Both the position numbers and the translations under genes were made by a program. A model generated the notes under the pieces. It made no database searches. It had not been told where the DNA came from and worked only from the letters and a program-made list of their open reading frames with translations. From positions 1 through 64,000 of the forward strand of contig NZ_PIZU01000010.1 of assembly GCF_002838065.1 (NCBI RefSeq): a stretch of 64,000 bases of DNA, in the 5' to 3' direction. This DNA is from Mycobacterium hubeiense. GTDB lineage: Bacteria > Actinomycetota > Actinomycetes > Mycobacteriales > Mycobacteriaceae. Positions 8,317-17,378 of the stretch are shown one piece after another. The first letter of the stretch is position 1; each line of letters begins with the position of its first letter.

Positions 8317-9657
8317 ATGGATGATGGTCTGGTGTCTGACATCAAACGCGGGCGCGCGGCCCGCAATGCGAAGCTGGCCAGCCTTCCCGTGGGCATGGCC
8401 GGCCGGGCCGCGCTGGGATTCGGCAAACGGCTGACCGGCAAGTCAAAAGACGAGGTCAACGCCGAACTGATGGACAAGGCCGCCAACCAGTTGTTCACCG
8501 TGCTGGGCGAACTCAAGGGCGGCGCGATGAAGGTGGGGCAGGCGCTGTCGGTGATGGAGGCCGCCATCCCCGAGCAGTACGGCAAGCCCTACCGCGAGGC
8601 GTTGACCAAGCTGCAGCGCGAGGCACCGCCGTTGCCCGCCGCCAAGGTGCACCGCGTGCTCGACGCCCAACTGGGCACCAAATGGCGCGAGCGGTTCGCG
8701 TCCTTCGACGACACTCCGGTGGCCTCGGCCAGCATCGGCCAGGTGCACAAGGCGGTCTGGTCCGACGGCCGTGAGGTGGCCGTCAAGATCCAATACCCCG
8801 GCGCTGACGAGGCCCTGCGCGCCGACCTGAAAACCATGCAGCGCATGGTGAGCGTGCTCAAACAGCTCTCCCCCGGCGCCGATGTCCAGGGCGTCGTCGA
8901 CGAGCTGATCGAACGCACCGAGATGGAGCTGGACTACCGGCTGGAGGCCGACAACCAGCGCGCCTTCGCCAAAGCGTATGAAGGCCATCCGCGTTTCGTG
9001 GTACCGCACATCGTGGCAAGCGCCCCGAAAGTGGTGATCCAGGAATGGATCGAAGGCATCCCGATGTCGGTGATCATCCGCGAGGGCACCCCCGAACAGC
9101 GGGATCTCATGGGGGCCAGGCTCTTTGAGCTCACCTACGATGCGCCGCGCCGGCTGGAGATGATGCACGGTGATGCTCATCCCGGCAATTTCATGCTGCT
9201 GCCCGACGGCAAGATGGGCGTCATCGACTTCGGCGCCGTCGCCCCGCTGCCCGGCGGCATTCCCGTAGAGATCGGTCTGGCGACGCGATACGCCCTCAAC
9301 GACGACTACGACAATCTGCTGAAGACCATGCAGAAGATCGGCTTCGTCCAGAAGGGCGAGCAGGTGTCCAAGCGCGAAATGGACGACATGATGCGGCAAT
9401 ACGTCGAACCGCTCCAGGTCGAGGTCTTCCACTACACGCGCAAATGGCTGCAGAAGATCACCACCAGAAACTTGACGCCGGACCGCGCGCCGGGCCAGAT
9501 CAAGGCGGCCCGGCAGATGGATGTCCCGGCCAAGCTGGCGATTCCGCTGCGGGTGATCGCCTCCAACGTCGCGATCGCCTGCCAGCTCGACGCGCACGTT
9601 CCGGCCAGAGCGCTTGCCGCAGAGCTCATTCCGGGCTTCGCCGAAGAAGCCGCCTAG
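8317..9657 (+). CDS. ABC1/AarF (UbiB-like) atypical protein kinase (Rv3197-type)
   Basis: 446 aa, the family length. Family hallmarks are visible: KxGQ within GAMKVGQALS, the Ala-rich loop ASASIGQVHKA, VAVKIQYPG with the ATP-site Lys, and MHGDAHPGNF followed by VIDFGA as catalytic and metal-binding loops. The substrate is unknown. Bacterial relatives act in quinone or lipid metabolism, but mycobacteria use menaquinone, so that role is uncertain. ATG 8317 matches the usual N-terminus (MxDxLVSDIKRGRA). It converges on whiB7, with a palindrome between them. Confidence 0.9.
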   Translation: MDDGLVSDIKRGRAARNAKLASLPVGMAGRAALGFGKRLTGKSKDEVNAELMDKAANQLFTVLGELKGGAMKVGQALSVMEAAIPEQYGKPYREALTKLQREAPPLPAAKVHRVLDAQLGTKWRERFASFDDTPVASASIGQVHKAVWSDGREVAVKIQYPGADEALRADLKTMQRMVSVLKQLSPGADVQGVVDELIERTEMELDYRLEADNQRAFAKAYEGHPRFVVPHIVASAPKVVIQEWIEGIPMSVIIREGTPEQRDLMGARLFELTYDAPRRLEMMHGDAHPGNFMLLPDGKMGVIDFGAVAPLPGGIPVEIGLATRYALNDDYDNLLKTMQKIGFVQKGEQVSKREMDDMMRQYVEPLQVEVFHYTRKWLQKITTRNLTPDRAPGQIKAARQMDVPAKLAIPLRVIASNVAIACQLDAHVPARALAAELIPGFAEEAA

Positions 9658-9674
9658 CACGGGCCGCGGTACGC

Positions 9675-9730
9675 CGAGACTGCGCAGAGATCGAGATTTC
9701 CCGCGATTTCACGATCTGTACGCAGTCTCG
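9675..9730. terminator. Long imperfect palindrome between convergent genes
   Basis: Outer arms CGAGACTGCG (9675-9684) and CGCAGTCTCG (9721-9730), with inner AGATCG/CGATCT pairing. It lies between the stop of the ABC1 kinase gene and the stop of whiB7, so it probably acts as a bidirectional terminator. Similar bridging palindromes occur at 24855 and 30147. Confidence 0.6.
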
Positions 9731-9747
9731 ACGACCAATATCGACCA

Positions 9748-10029
9748 CTACGCCGCCGCCGGGTTTTCCTGCGGGTTCTTGCGGGGACGGCCTCGCGGAC
9801 GCTTACGCGCCACGATGGTGCCGCGCTCGATGATCTCGCCGCCCCAAACGCCCCACGGCTCCTGCCGTTCCAGCGCTGCGGCCAGGCACTCTTGGCGGAT
9901 CGGGCACTCCGCGCACAGCGCCTTGGCGCGTTCGAGATCGACAGGACTCTCGGCGAACCACAGGTCCGGATCGCCGACATGGCAGGGCACCGACAGCTTC
10001 GTTCTTTCCCGGCATGCCCGGACTGACAT
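9748..10029 (-). CDS. whiB7: WhiB7, iron-sulfur transcriptional regulator of intrinsic antibiotic resistance
   Basis: 93 aa Wbl protein. Cys16, Cys39, Cys42 and Cys48 bind a [4Fe-4S] cluster, GVWGGE (60-65) is the sigma-A contact turn and RGRPRK (79-84) is the AT-hook specific to WhiB7. WhiB7 activates drug-tolerance genes with SigA at promoters carrying an AT-rich site next to the -35, including its own. The ATG at 10029 has AGAGGA about 8 nt upstream. The gene follows a leader of roughly 400 nt with an uORF and terminator, which indicates attenuation control. Confidence 0.97.
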   Translation of the reverse strand: MSVRACRERTKLSVPCHVGDPDLWFAESPVDLERAKALCAECPIRQECLAAALERQEPWGVWGGEIIERGTIVARKRPRGRPRKNPQENPAAA

Positions 10030-10108
10030 GACTTTTTCCTCTGCTTCCTGGTCGTAGTTGCTTGTCAGCGTCTTTGGTGGATCTGCGACCAGTGCTTCGG
10101 AGTGTCCG

Positions 10109-10152
10109 AAAAACTATGGCCACGGATCCGGCGACTTCGGGTCCGTGGCCAT
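10109..10152 (-). terminator. Attenuator (intrinsic terminator) in the whiB7 leader
   Basis: Minus-strand hairpin with perfect 11-bp arms ATGGCCACGGA and TCCGTGGCCAT, followed by AGTTTTT. It lies between the uORF stop and whiB7, so it should stop transcription before whiB7 unless the hairpin is prevented. Its 5' arm can instead pair with GTCCGTG at the end of the uORF (see findings). Confidence 0.85.
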
Positions 10153-10174
10153 TCGGCTTCTGTTGGGGCGCTAC

Positions 10175-10384
10175 CTAAGTGAGGCCCCTCACGGACGCGA
10201 CAGTCGCGGTACGGCGCTTGCGCTGCGGCGCAATGGCAGCGGCGGGCGCCCAACCAGCGGCGGCGGGTGCCGGGAACGCGGGATGCGCCGCGGCGATGAC
10301 CGCTGCGGCGGTGTGGAGGGTCCGCGACATGCCGGCAACGCCAGCCAGAACGGCTACGCCGGTGAACGCGTTGATACCTGCCAT
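10175..10384 (-). CDS. whiB7 upstream leader ORF (69 aa)
   Basis: The ATG at 10384 has a strong AAAGGAGG ribosome binding site, so translation is likely. The Ala-rich peptide begins MAGINAFTG, carries QRKRR near the end and stops 22 bp before the attenuator hairpin. Its role is probably regulatory: ribosomes moving through or stalling on it decide whether the terminator forms. Upstream ORFs are known to control whiB7 in mycobacteria; the peptide itself may have no function. Confidence 0.8.
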   Translation of the reverse strand: MAGINAFTGVAVLAGVAGMSRTLHTAAAVIAAAHPAFPAPAAAGWAPAAAIAPQRKRRTATVASVRGLT

Positions 10385-10433
10385 GATCTCGGCACCCTCC
10401 TTTCGATGAGAATTCACAGACTGTGCGGTCTCG

Positions 10434-10471
10434 AGGCTAGAGCTTAACAGGTGCGGCCCACAAGCGATTTT
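10434..10471 (-). promoter_or_regulatory. whiB7 promoter with WhiB7 AT-rich site
   Basis: Minus strand: AAAATCGC (10471-10464) directly before a -35-like TTGTGG (10463-10458), an 18-bp spacer and the -10 TAGCCT (10439-10434). An A/T stretch abutting a weak -35 is the known arrangement of WhiB7-activated promoters, which fits autoregulation. The transcript would start near 10427. Confidence 0.65.
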
Positions 10472-10496
10472 CTGACCAGCGGTTTTGGCACGATCT

Positions 10497-12623
10497 TTAC
10501 GACGTCTGGCGGTCTTTGACCATCGCCAGCACGTCGGAACCGAACTGTTCGAGCTTGCGTGCGCCGATGCCCGGGATGGCCACCAGCGCAGCGTCGTCGG
10601 TGGGCAGCGACTCAGCGATCGCGATCAAGGTGTTGTCGGTGAACACCACATACGCCGGCACGCTCATCTCCTTGGATACCCGCAGCCGCCAGTCCTTGAG
10701 CTGCGCCAGCAGCTCCTCGTCGATGTCGGACGGGCAGGTTTCGCAGCGGCGCAACATGATTGCCGCCGGTGTCGTCAAATTGCCGTTGCAGACCCGACAC
10801 CGCGGGGTGGGTCCGCGCGGTCGCCGCGGCCGGCTGGGCGCGTTGTCGGCCGACGCCTGCGGGGCAATACCGTTCAGGAACCGCGAGGGGCGGCGACTCT
10901 GCCGTCCACCGGGCGTCCGCGCCAACGCCCAGCTGAGCGCGAGATGCGTTCTGGCCCTGGTGATTCCGACATAGAGCAGGCGACGTTCTTCCTCGACGGC
11001 CTCGCTGTCGGGACCGTGGGCGAGCGCATGGGAGATCGGCAGTGTGCCGTCGGCGAGCCCGACCAAAAACACCGCGTCCCACTCCAGCCCTTTGGCCGCG
11101 TGCAGCGAGGCCAGCGTGACTCCCTGCACCACCGGTGGGTGACGGGCGTCGGCGCGCTGACGCAGCTCGGCGACCAGGCCTCGCAGGTCCAGCGTCGGAC
11201 GAACCGCAACCTCCTCGTCGACCAGCTCCGCCAACGCGCTCAACGCCTCCCAGCGTTCGCGCGCCCGCGTGCCGGGCGGCGGTTCGGCGGACAGTCCCAG
11301 CGGCTCCAGCAGTTGCCGAACCAACGGCGGCAACTCCCCAGACACGTCGTCGCGCTCGGCTGCGCGCTGCAGCACCAACAACGCCTGACGGATCTCCTGG
11401 CGGCTGAAAAAGCCTTCACCGCCCCGAACCTGGAATGCGATTCCGGCTTCGGTGAGCGCCTCCTCGTAGACCTCCGACTGGGCGTTGATGCGGTACAGCA
11501 CCGCGATTTCGGCTGGCGCAGTGCCGGATTCCATCAGTTTGTTGATGCTCTTGGCCACCGCCGCGGCTTCGGCGACCTCATCCGGGTGCTCCGAGAACGA
11601 TGGCTTCGGCCCGGGATCGCGTTGCCCGACCAGGTGCAGCTTGCTGCCCGCCATCCGGCCACGCGCCGCGGCGATCACCCGGTTGGCCAACGACACCACC
11701 TGCGGCGTGGACCGGTAGTCCCGCTCGAGGCGCACCACGGCCGCATCGGGGAAGCGCCGCGAGAAGTCCAGCAGATAGCGCGGCGAGGCGCCGGTGAACG
11801 AGTAGATGGTCTGGTTGGCGTCGCCGACGACGGTCAAATCGTCGCGGTCGCCCAGCCAGGCGTTGAGAACCCGCTGCTGCAGGGGTGTGACGTCTTGGTA
11901 TTCGTCGACGACGAAGCAGCGGTAGCGGTCGCGGAACTCCTGCGCCACCGCGGCGTCGTTCTCGATGGCGGCGGCGGTGTGCAGCAGCAGGTCGTCGAAA
12001 TCCAGCAGCGCAACATCGCCGCGCGCCTTGAGGGTCTCGTAGTTGGCGTACACGTTGGCGACCTTCGCCGCGTCGAACGGAATGTCGCGGCCGGCCTGCG
12101 CGACCGCCTCCGGGTAGGCCTCCGGGCTGATCAAAGACGCCTTGGCCCATTCGATTTCGCCGGCGAGGTCACGGACGTCGTCGGTGCTGGCGGTGATGCC
12201 AGCCCGGTTGGCGGACTGGGCGACCACCGCGAACTTGCTGTCGAGCAACTGCCATCCGGTCTGACCGACAACGCGGGGCCAGAAGTACCGCAGTTGACGA
12301 CGCGCCGCGGCGTGAAACGTCATGGCCTGCACCGAGCCGGTGCCGACTCCATCGTCGAGCGCGCGCAGCCGGCCCCGCATCTCGCCGGCCGCGCGCTGGG
12401 TGAACGTCACCGCCAGTACCTGACCGGGTGCGACGTGTCCAGAGGCCACGAGATAGGCAATGCGCCGGGTGATCGTGCGCGTCTTGCCGGTACCGGCGCC
12501 GGCCAGCACACACACCGGACCGCGGGCCGCCAGCACCGCCTCACGTTGCTCGTCGTCGAGATCGCCTATAAGCGTCTCGCGGGTCGATGAAGGGGGAGCC
12601 TCAACCGGCATGCGTCCCATCAT
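10497..12623 (-). CDS. uvrD2: UvrD2, superfamily I DNA helicase with HRDC domain
   Basis: 708 aa. UvrD-like ATPase with Walker A GAGTGKT, motif II VVDEYQD, and motifs [18 protein letters not shown] and [11 protein letters not shown] tetracysteine module CRVC-x14-CETC follows, then a C-terminal HRDC domain, the arrangement specific to mycobacterial UvrD2. It unwinds DNA in repair and is reported essential in M. tuberculosis. The exact start is uncertain: ATG 12623, 12620 and 12611 are all in frame and none has a strong ribosome binding site. It lies 111 bp from the whiB7 -10 on the same strand. Confidence 0.95.
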   Translation of the reverse strand: MMGRMPVEAPPSSTRETLIGDLDDEQREAVLAARGPVCVLAGAGTGKTRTITRRIAYLVASGHVAPGQVLAVTFTQRAAGEMRGRLRALDDGVGTGSVQAMTFHAAARRQLRYFWPRVVGQTGWQLLDSKFAVVAQSANRAGITASTDDVRDLAGEIEWAKASLISPEAYPEAVAQAGRDIPFDAAKVANVYANYETLKARGDVALLDFDDLLLHTAAAIENDAAVAQEFRDRYRCFVVDEYQDVTPLQQRVLNAWLGDRDDLTVVGDANQTIYSFTGASPRYLLDFSRRFPDAAVVRLERDYRSTPQVVSLANRVIAAARGRMAGSKLHLVGQRDPGPKPSFSEHPDEVAEAAAVAKSINKLMESGTAPAEIAVLYRINAQSEVYEEALTEAGIAFQVRGGEGFFSRQEIRQALLVLQRAAERDDVSGELPPLVRQLLEPLGLSAEPPPGTRARERWEALSALAELVDEEVAVRPTLDLRGLVAELRQRADARHPPVVQGVTLASLHAAKGLEWDAVFLVGLADGTLPISHALAHGPDSEAVEEERRLLYVGITRARTHLALSWALARTPGGRQSRRPSRFLNGIAPQASADNAPSRPRRPRGPTPRCRVCNGNLTTPAAIMLRRCETCPSDIDEELLAQLKDWRLRVSKEMSVPAYVVFTDNTLIAIAESLPTDDAALVAIPGIGARKLEQFGSDVLAMVKDRQTS

Positions 12624-12707
12624 TACAGGGCCCAGTGACAATCCCCGATGCGTCGACGGGCATGTCGGTCAGCGGCCAGATCCACATCTGCGGCGCATGA
12701 TGGAGAT

Positions 12708-13862
12708 ATGCGCATCGGCGTCGGAGTGTCCACCGCGGACGACGCACGCCACGCGGCGATCACCGCCGCGGCGGACGCCTGCGATGCGCTCGCAGGTGAA
12801 CCGCCGTCGCTCGCCGTCCTGTTCGCCTCCCGGCCGCACGCCGACATGGCCGGCGACATTCTCGATGCGGTGCAGAAGACGGCCGAACCGCCGAGGTTGA
12901 TCGGCTGCGTCGCGCAGGCCGTGGTGGCCGGGCGTCGCGAGCTGGAGAACCACGCCGGGGTCGCGGTGTGGCTGGCCTCCGGCCTGGACGCCGAGACGTT
13001 CCAGCTGGACTTCATCCGCACCGGCACAGGCGGTCTGCTCGCCGGTTACCGGTTCGACCGGGCCGCCGACGACCTGTACCTGGTGCTGCCGGACCCGTAC
13101 ACGTTCCCGTCGAATCTGCTGGTCGAGCATTTGAACACCGAGCTGCCCGGGGCGACCGCGCTGGGCGGCATCGTCAGCGGTGGGCTGGCGCCGGGCGACA
13201 GCCGGTTGTTCCGTGACAGCGACGTGCTCACGTCGGGTGTCGTCGGGGTGCGTCTGCCCCGCAGCCAATGTGTGCCGATCGTGTCGCAGGGCTGCCGGCC
13301 GATCGGCTACCCCTACGTCGTCACCGGCGCCGACGGCGCATTGATCACCGAGCTGGGCGGCCGGCCGCCGCTGCAGCGGCTGCGCGAGATCGTGGCGCAG
13401 TTGGACACCGCGGAGCAGGAATTGGTCAGCCACGGCCTGCAGATCGGCATCGTCGTCGACGAGCATCTGGCGGTGCCCGATCAGGGCGACTTCATGATCC
13501 GCGGGTTGCTCGGCGTCGACCCGTCGACCGGTGCCATCCAGGTGGGTGAGGTCGTCGAGGTCGGCGCGACCGTGCAGTTCCAGGTTCGCGATGCGGTCGG
13601 GGCCGACAAGGATCTACGTCGCACGCTCGAGCGCGCGGCGGCGCAGCTGTCCGGGCGCCCGGCCGGCGCGCTGTTGTTCACCTGCAACGGGCGGGGGCGG
13701 CGAATGTTCGGCGTCGCGGACCACGATGCGTCGACCATCGCAGACCTCCTCGGCGACATCCCGCTGGCCGGTTTCTTCGCGGCCGGAGAGATCGGCCCGA
13801 TCGCGGGTCGCAATGCGTTGCACGGGTTTACCGCGTCAATCGCCCTGTTCCGCGACAGCTAA
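12708..13862 (+). CDS. FIST domain protein (FIST_N plus FIST_C)
   Basis: 384 aa with an N-terminal FIST domain (about residues 20-210, including [12 protein letters not shown]) and a C-terminal FIST_C domain (about 225-365, including [15 protein letters not shown] and [11 protein letters not shown]). FIST domains are proposed small-ligand sensors, usually coupled to signalling proteins. No output domain or two-component partner is adjacent. ATG 12708 follows GGAG with very short spacing. It converges on the NmrA-like gene with a 4-bp overlap of the ends. Confidence 0.85.
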   Translation: MRIGVGVSTADDARHAAITAAADACDALAGEPPSLAVLFASRPHADMAGDILDAVQKTAEPPRLIGCVAQAVVAGRRELENHAGVAVWLASGLDAETFQLDFIRTGTGGLLAGYRFDRAADDLYLVLPDPYTFPSNLLVEHLNTELPGATALGGIVSGGLAPGDSRLFRDSDVLTSGVVGVRLPRSQCVPIVSQGCRPIGYPYVVTGADGALITELGGRPPLQRLREIVAQLDTAEQELVSHGLQIGIVVDEHLAVPDQGDFMIRGLLGVDPSTGAIQVGEVVEVGATVQFQVRDAVGADKDLRRTLERAAAQLSGRPAGALLFTCNGRGRRMFGVADHDASTIADLLGDIPLAGFFAAGEIGPIAGRNALHGFTASIALFRDS

Positions 13863-14602
13863 CGCTGCTGGGCGAGCCACTCCTCGAACGTGGTCGGCGC
13901 GATGCGGGCGCCCTCACCGGGAAGCAGCGCGTTGCCCGACATCTCCAGGCCGAAGACCGACGACCACGTCGGCACCAGCTTCACCTCGCGCCCGCGTGCG
14001 GTGAGGGTGCGGCGCGCCATGTCGACGAGGTCCTGCGGATCGGGACCGGCCACATCGCCGTAGCGGCCTTGCGGTGCGCCCGTTGCGATTTCGGCAAGGA
14101 TGTCCGCGATATCCGCCGGCGCGATGGGCTGCACGAGCAGCGGAGCGATCGGGGCGACGCCGTCGTGCTCCGTCCACCCGACGACCATCTCGGCGAAATC
14201 GTGAAATTGGGTGGCGGGCACGATCGTCCAGGGCACCGGGCCGGCGGCGACCAAGCGCTCCTGCTCCCGCTTGCCGGCGTAATGCGGGTTCCCCTCGATG
14301 CCGTGGATGCCGACGATGGAGAGCAGGACGTGATGGGCGACGCCGGCCCGCTCTTCGGCGGCGAGCAGGTTGGCGGTGGCGGTGCCCAGGTACTGCACCG
14401 TGCCGTCCCGATCGCCGGGCGGCGCGTTGGTCGCGTCGACGACGGCCCCCACCCCGGTCAACGCGGCGTCGAGCCCGTCGCCGGTCGACAGGTCCACGCC
14501 CAGTGAGCGGCTGATGCGCACGACGTCGTGGCCGGCGCGGCGCAGGGCCGCAACGGTGAGCGATCCGATGTTGCCGGTTGCGCCTGCGACTGCGACTCGC
14601 AT
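13859..14602 (-). CDS. NmrA-like / atypical SDR NAD(P)-binding protein
   Basis: 247 aa with an N-terminal Rossmann motif GATGNIG (residues 7-13) and the atypical-SDR outline seen in NmrA and NADH-quinone-reductase-like proteins ([11 protein letters not shown], then YAGKREQE, where Tyr and Lys sit in place of YxxxK). It probably binds NAD(P)H and acts as an oxidoreductase or redox sensor. Its end overlaps the FIST gene by 4 bp; divergently it faces the mycoredoxin gene 58 bp away. Confidence 0.8.
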   Translation of the reverse strand: MRVAVAGATGNIGSLTVAALRRAGHDVVRISRSLGVDLSTGDGLDAALTGVGAVVDATNAPPGDRDGTVQYLGTATANLLAAEERAGVAHHVLLSIVGIHGIEGNPHYAGKREQERLVAAGPVPWTIVPATQFHDFAEMVVGWTEHDGVAPIAPLLVQPIAPADIADILAEIATGAPQGRYGDVAGPDPQDLVDMARRTLTARGREVKLVPTWSSVFGLEMSGNALLPGEGARIAPTTFEEWLAQQR

Positions 14603-14660
14603 GAGGGTCCCCTTCTATCGCTTGGGAAATAGCGATGGCCTCGGCTAGGTTGTAGCCGCT

Positions 14661-14912
14661 ATGACTGCTGTTGAGGCTGCCGGGGTCACCATGTACACCA
14701 CGTCGTGGTGCGGCTATTGCGTCCGATTGAAGAAGGCGTTGCAGGCCGAAGGTATTCCCTACACCGAGGTCGACATCGAAAGCGACCCCGCCGCTGCGGA
14801 ATTCGTGATGTCGGCCAACGGCGGCAACCAGACGGTGCCGACGCTGAAGTTCGCCGACGGCTCGACGCTGACCAATCCGAGCATCCGCGACGTCAAGGCC
14901 AAACTGGGTTAG
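14661..14912 (+). CDS. mrx1: Mycoredoxin-1 (glutaredoxin-like, CGYC)
   Basis: 83 aa single-domain glutaredoxin fold with the mycothiol-specific active site CGYC (Cys17, Cys20) and TVPT for the cis-Pro loop. Mycoredoxin-1 reduces mycothiol mixed disulfides, the actinobacterial counterpart of glutaredoxin. It belongs functionally with SigH/RshA, which respond to thiol stress. The gene ends with a 4-bp overlap of the convergent nudC end. Confidence 0.93.
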   Translation: MTAVEAAGVTMYTTSWCGYCVRLKKALQAEGIPYTEVDIESDPAAAEFVMSANGGNQTVPTLKFADGSTLTNPSIRDVKAKLG

Positions 14913-15835
14913 TTGTCCAGCGCGGCCCAGGATTCGATGATCTCCCGGGCGATCGAGATCGAACCGGGCAGCAGCAGTCGTGAGGATGAGTCGCTGCTCC
15001 AGTCACCGGCCTCGAGGGCCTGACGAATCTCGGCGCGGGTGAACCACGCGGCCTCGGCGATCTCGCCGTCGTTGAACGAGAACTCCTGCTGCGGGTCACC
15101 GACGGCGTGAAAGCCGACCATCAGCGACCGCGGGAACGGCCACGGCTGGCTGCCCAGGTAGCGGACATCGGTGACGGTGAGGCCGATCTCCTCGGCCACC
15201 TCACGAACCACGCACGACTCGAACGACTCGCCGGCCTCGACGAAGCCGGCCAGCAACGAGAACAGCCGCTCCGGCCACACCGTTTGCCGGGCCAGCACGG
15301 CACGGTCGTGTCCGTCGTGCACCAGGCAGATCACCGCCGGGTCGATGCGGGGAAACTCCTCGTGACCATTGAGTGGGTTGATCCGCGACCAGCCGGCCTT
15401 GACGGGCTTGGTCGGCGCCCCGTCCAGGGCGCTGAAGCGGGCGCTGTCATGCCAATTCAGCAGGGAGGTCGCGGTGGCCACCAACTGCGCGCTGACGTCG
15501 TCGAAGATCTGTCCCCCGCGGCGCAGGTCGAGCACCTCGGTCTCGGCGTGCGGGTCGTCGGGGCCCTCGAGCGCGCTGCGCACGGCCCACACGTGGCGGC
15601 CGTCGTTGAGGCGGCCGAGGAACACCGCGTGCTCGGGCGGTTTGTCGCCGAGCTTGGCCGCCTTGCCCAGCACCACCTGCCCGCCGGAGATCAGCACCTG
15701 ATTGCGCCGGTCGACCCGCAGCAGCAGCGCATCGGCCCAGCCGGCGGTGGCGGCGTCGATGTCGGTGCGCAACGCGTCGGCACGATCGGCCCCGACGCGT
15801 GACAGCAACGGCACATTGCGCAGCTGAAAGGTCAT
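14909..15835 (-). CDS. nudC: NudC, NADH pyrophosphatase / NAD-cap hydrolase (Nudix)
   Basis: 308 aa. The Nudix box GX5EX7REVAEEIGL spans residues 197-219 and is followed by the NudC signature SQPWPFPRS (229-237). It hydrolyses NAD(H), and in other bacteria also removes NAD caps from RNA. The zinc-ribbon region at about 134-163 has the family outline but none of its four cysteines. Pro231 is the usual residue; M. tuberculosis has a Gln variant at this site linked to loss of activity. It overlaps the upstream K+ channel gene by 4 bp, so they are coupled. Confidence 0.93.
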   Translation of the reverse strand: MTFQLRNVPLLSRVGADRADALRTDIDAATAGWADALLLRVDRRNQVLISGGQVVLGKAAKLGDKPPEHAVFLGRLNDGRHVWAVRSALEGPDDPHAETEVLDLRRGGQIFDDVSAQLVATATSLLNWHDSARFSALDGAPTKPVKAGWSRINPLNGHEEFPRIDPAVICLVHDGHDRAVLARQTVWPERLFSLLAGFVEAGESFESCVVREVAEEIGLTVTDVRYLGSQPWPFPRSLMVGFHAVGDPQQEFSFNDGEIAEAAWFTRAEIRQALEAGDWSSDSSSRLLLPGSISIAREIIESWAALDN

Positions 15836-16911
15836 CGCTCGGAGTCCGTGCTGCGGATATACAGCAGCCGGTCACCGGCCTCGATGGAATCGACCTCGGG
15901 GGCGTCGACGCGGATCAATTCGCCGTTGCGCACCACGCCGAGCACGATGTCGGTGAGGTGCCGCGGTGAGCCGCCGACTTCCTTGGGGCTGACCTCGCGT
16001 TCGGCGATCGCGAATCCGGCGTCGGGCGTCAGCAGGTCTTCCATCATCTCGACCACGCTGGGCGTCTGGGTCGCGATGCCGAGCAGCCGGCCGGCGGTCT
16101 CGGAGGACACCACCGTGGAATCCGCGCCGGACTGCCGCAGCAGATGCTGATTCTCGGCCTCCCGGGCCGCCGCGATGATCTTCGCGTTGGGGGCGATCTC
16201 GCGGGCGGTCAGGGTGACGAGCACGGCGCTGGCGTCGTCGTCGGTGGCGACGATGATCGACTTGGCGTGCTGGGCGCTGGCCAGTCGCAGCACCTCGGAT
16301 TTGGTGGCGTCGCCGTGCACCGTCACCAGGCCGGCGCTCTTGGCCCGTTCCAGTGCGGCGGCGTTCTCGTCGACGACCACGATGTCGGCCGGGGCGACTT
16401 CGTCGCCGACCATCGCGGCCACCGCGGTGCGGCCCTTGGTGCCGTATCCGATGACGACGGTGTGGTTGCGCACTCTGCTCCTCCATCGCTGGATCTTCAG
16501 TGCCTGCCGCGACTGGCTGGTCAGCGTTTCCACCGTGGTGCCAATGAGAACGATCAGGAACGCCACCCGCAGTGGCGTGATCACCAGGACGTTGACCAAA
16601 CGTGCGCTCGGGGTGATGGGCGTGATGTCGCCGTATCCGGTCGTCGACAGCGACACCGTGGCGTAGTACAGGCAGTCCAGGAACGACAGCGGGTTCTCCT
16701 GCGCGTCGCGGTAGCCGTCCCGGTCGAGGTAGACGATCATGACGGCCGCGAACAAAGCCAGCGTGGCGTAGATGATCCGCCGGACGATGCGCTCGGTGGG
16801 GCTGACGAACGGCTCGGGGATACGCAGGATGTCGACGAGCGCGGCGTCCGGCTGCGTCGTCAGATCCTGTTCGATCGCGGCGAGCCGCCGCCGCAACCTA
16901 CCCTTGGCCAC
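15832..16911 (-). CDS. Two-TM potassium channel with RCK domain (Rv3200c-type)
   Basis: 359 aa. Two transmembrane helices (about residues 43-62 and 105-128) flank a pore loop with the filter TTGYGD (90-95). Then come a cytoplasmic TrkA-N/RCK Rossmann domain beginning VVIGYGTKG and a TrkA-C-like end. It is likely a ligand-gated K+ channel acting as a tetramer. The GTG start at 16911 has GAAAGG upstream. The stop overlaps the nudC start by 4 bp; M. tuberculosis has the same pairing. Confidence 0.92.
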   Translation of the reverse strand: MAKGRLRRRLAAIEQDLTTQPDAALVDILRIPEPFVSPTERIVRRIIYATLALFAAVMIVYLDRDGYRDAQENPLSFLDCLYYATVSLSTTGYGDITPITPSARLVNVLVITPLRVAFLIVLIGTTVETLTSQSRQALKIQRWRSRVRNHTVVIGYGTKGRTAVAAMVGDEVAPADIVVVDENAAALERAKSAGLVTVHGDATKSEVLRLASAQHAKSIIVATDDDASAVLVTLTAREIAPNAKIIAAAREAENQHLLRQSGADSTVVSSETAGRLLGIATQTPSVVEMMEDLLTPDAGFAIAEREVSPKEVGGSPRHLTDIVLGVVRNGELIRVDAPEVDSIEAGDRLLYIRSTDSER

Positions 16912-16972
16912 GAATGCCTTTCATCGGTCCGCCGGCGGTGCGCACGCCGCCCATGCAATCATGACTGCCATC

Positions 16973-17368
16973 ATGGCCTCTCCTCCACCCGGACGGCAGC
17001 AGATCGCCGGCCCCGCGCGCGCCTATCGCATGGGTGCGGCGCTCGTCGGCATGGGTGTGCTGCATTTCGTCGCGCCCAAGCCGTTCGACGGCATCGTCCC
17101 GGCCGAGCTGCCGGGCAACCCGCGGTTCTACACCTACGCCTCGGGGGTGGCCGAGGTGGCGACGGGCGGGCTGCTGCTGGCGCCGCGCACCCGGCGGCTC
17201 GGCGCGTTGGCGGCGGTGGCGTTGTTCCTCGCGGTGTTCCCGGCCAACCTCAACATGGTGCGGCTGTGGCGGGACAAGCCGTTGCCGATGCGGATCGGCG
17301 CGATCGCCCGACTGCCGCTTCAGATTCCGATGATCACCGAGGCGCTGAAGATCTATCGCAACTCCTGA
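16973..17368 (+). CDS. Small DoxX-like membrane protein
   Basis: 131 aa with three to four hydrophobic segments (about residues 17-38, 55-75, 78-98) and motifs typical of the DoxX-like group (GVLHFVAPKPFD, then FPANLNM). Function unknown. An in-frame ATG at 16961 would add four residues; neither start has a clear ribosome binding site. It is divergent from the K+ channel gene and converges on adnB, with 10 bp between the stops. Confidence 0.75.
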   Translation: MASPPPGRQQIAGPARAYRMGAALVGMGVLHFVAPKPFDGIVPAELPGNPRFYTYASGVAEVATGGLLLAPRTRRLGALAAVALFLAVFPANLNMVRLWRDKPLPMRIGAIARLPLQIPMITEALKIYRNS

Positions 17369-17378
17369 GCGTGTGGCT

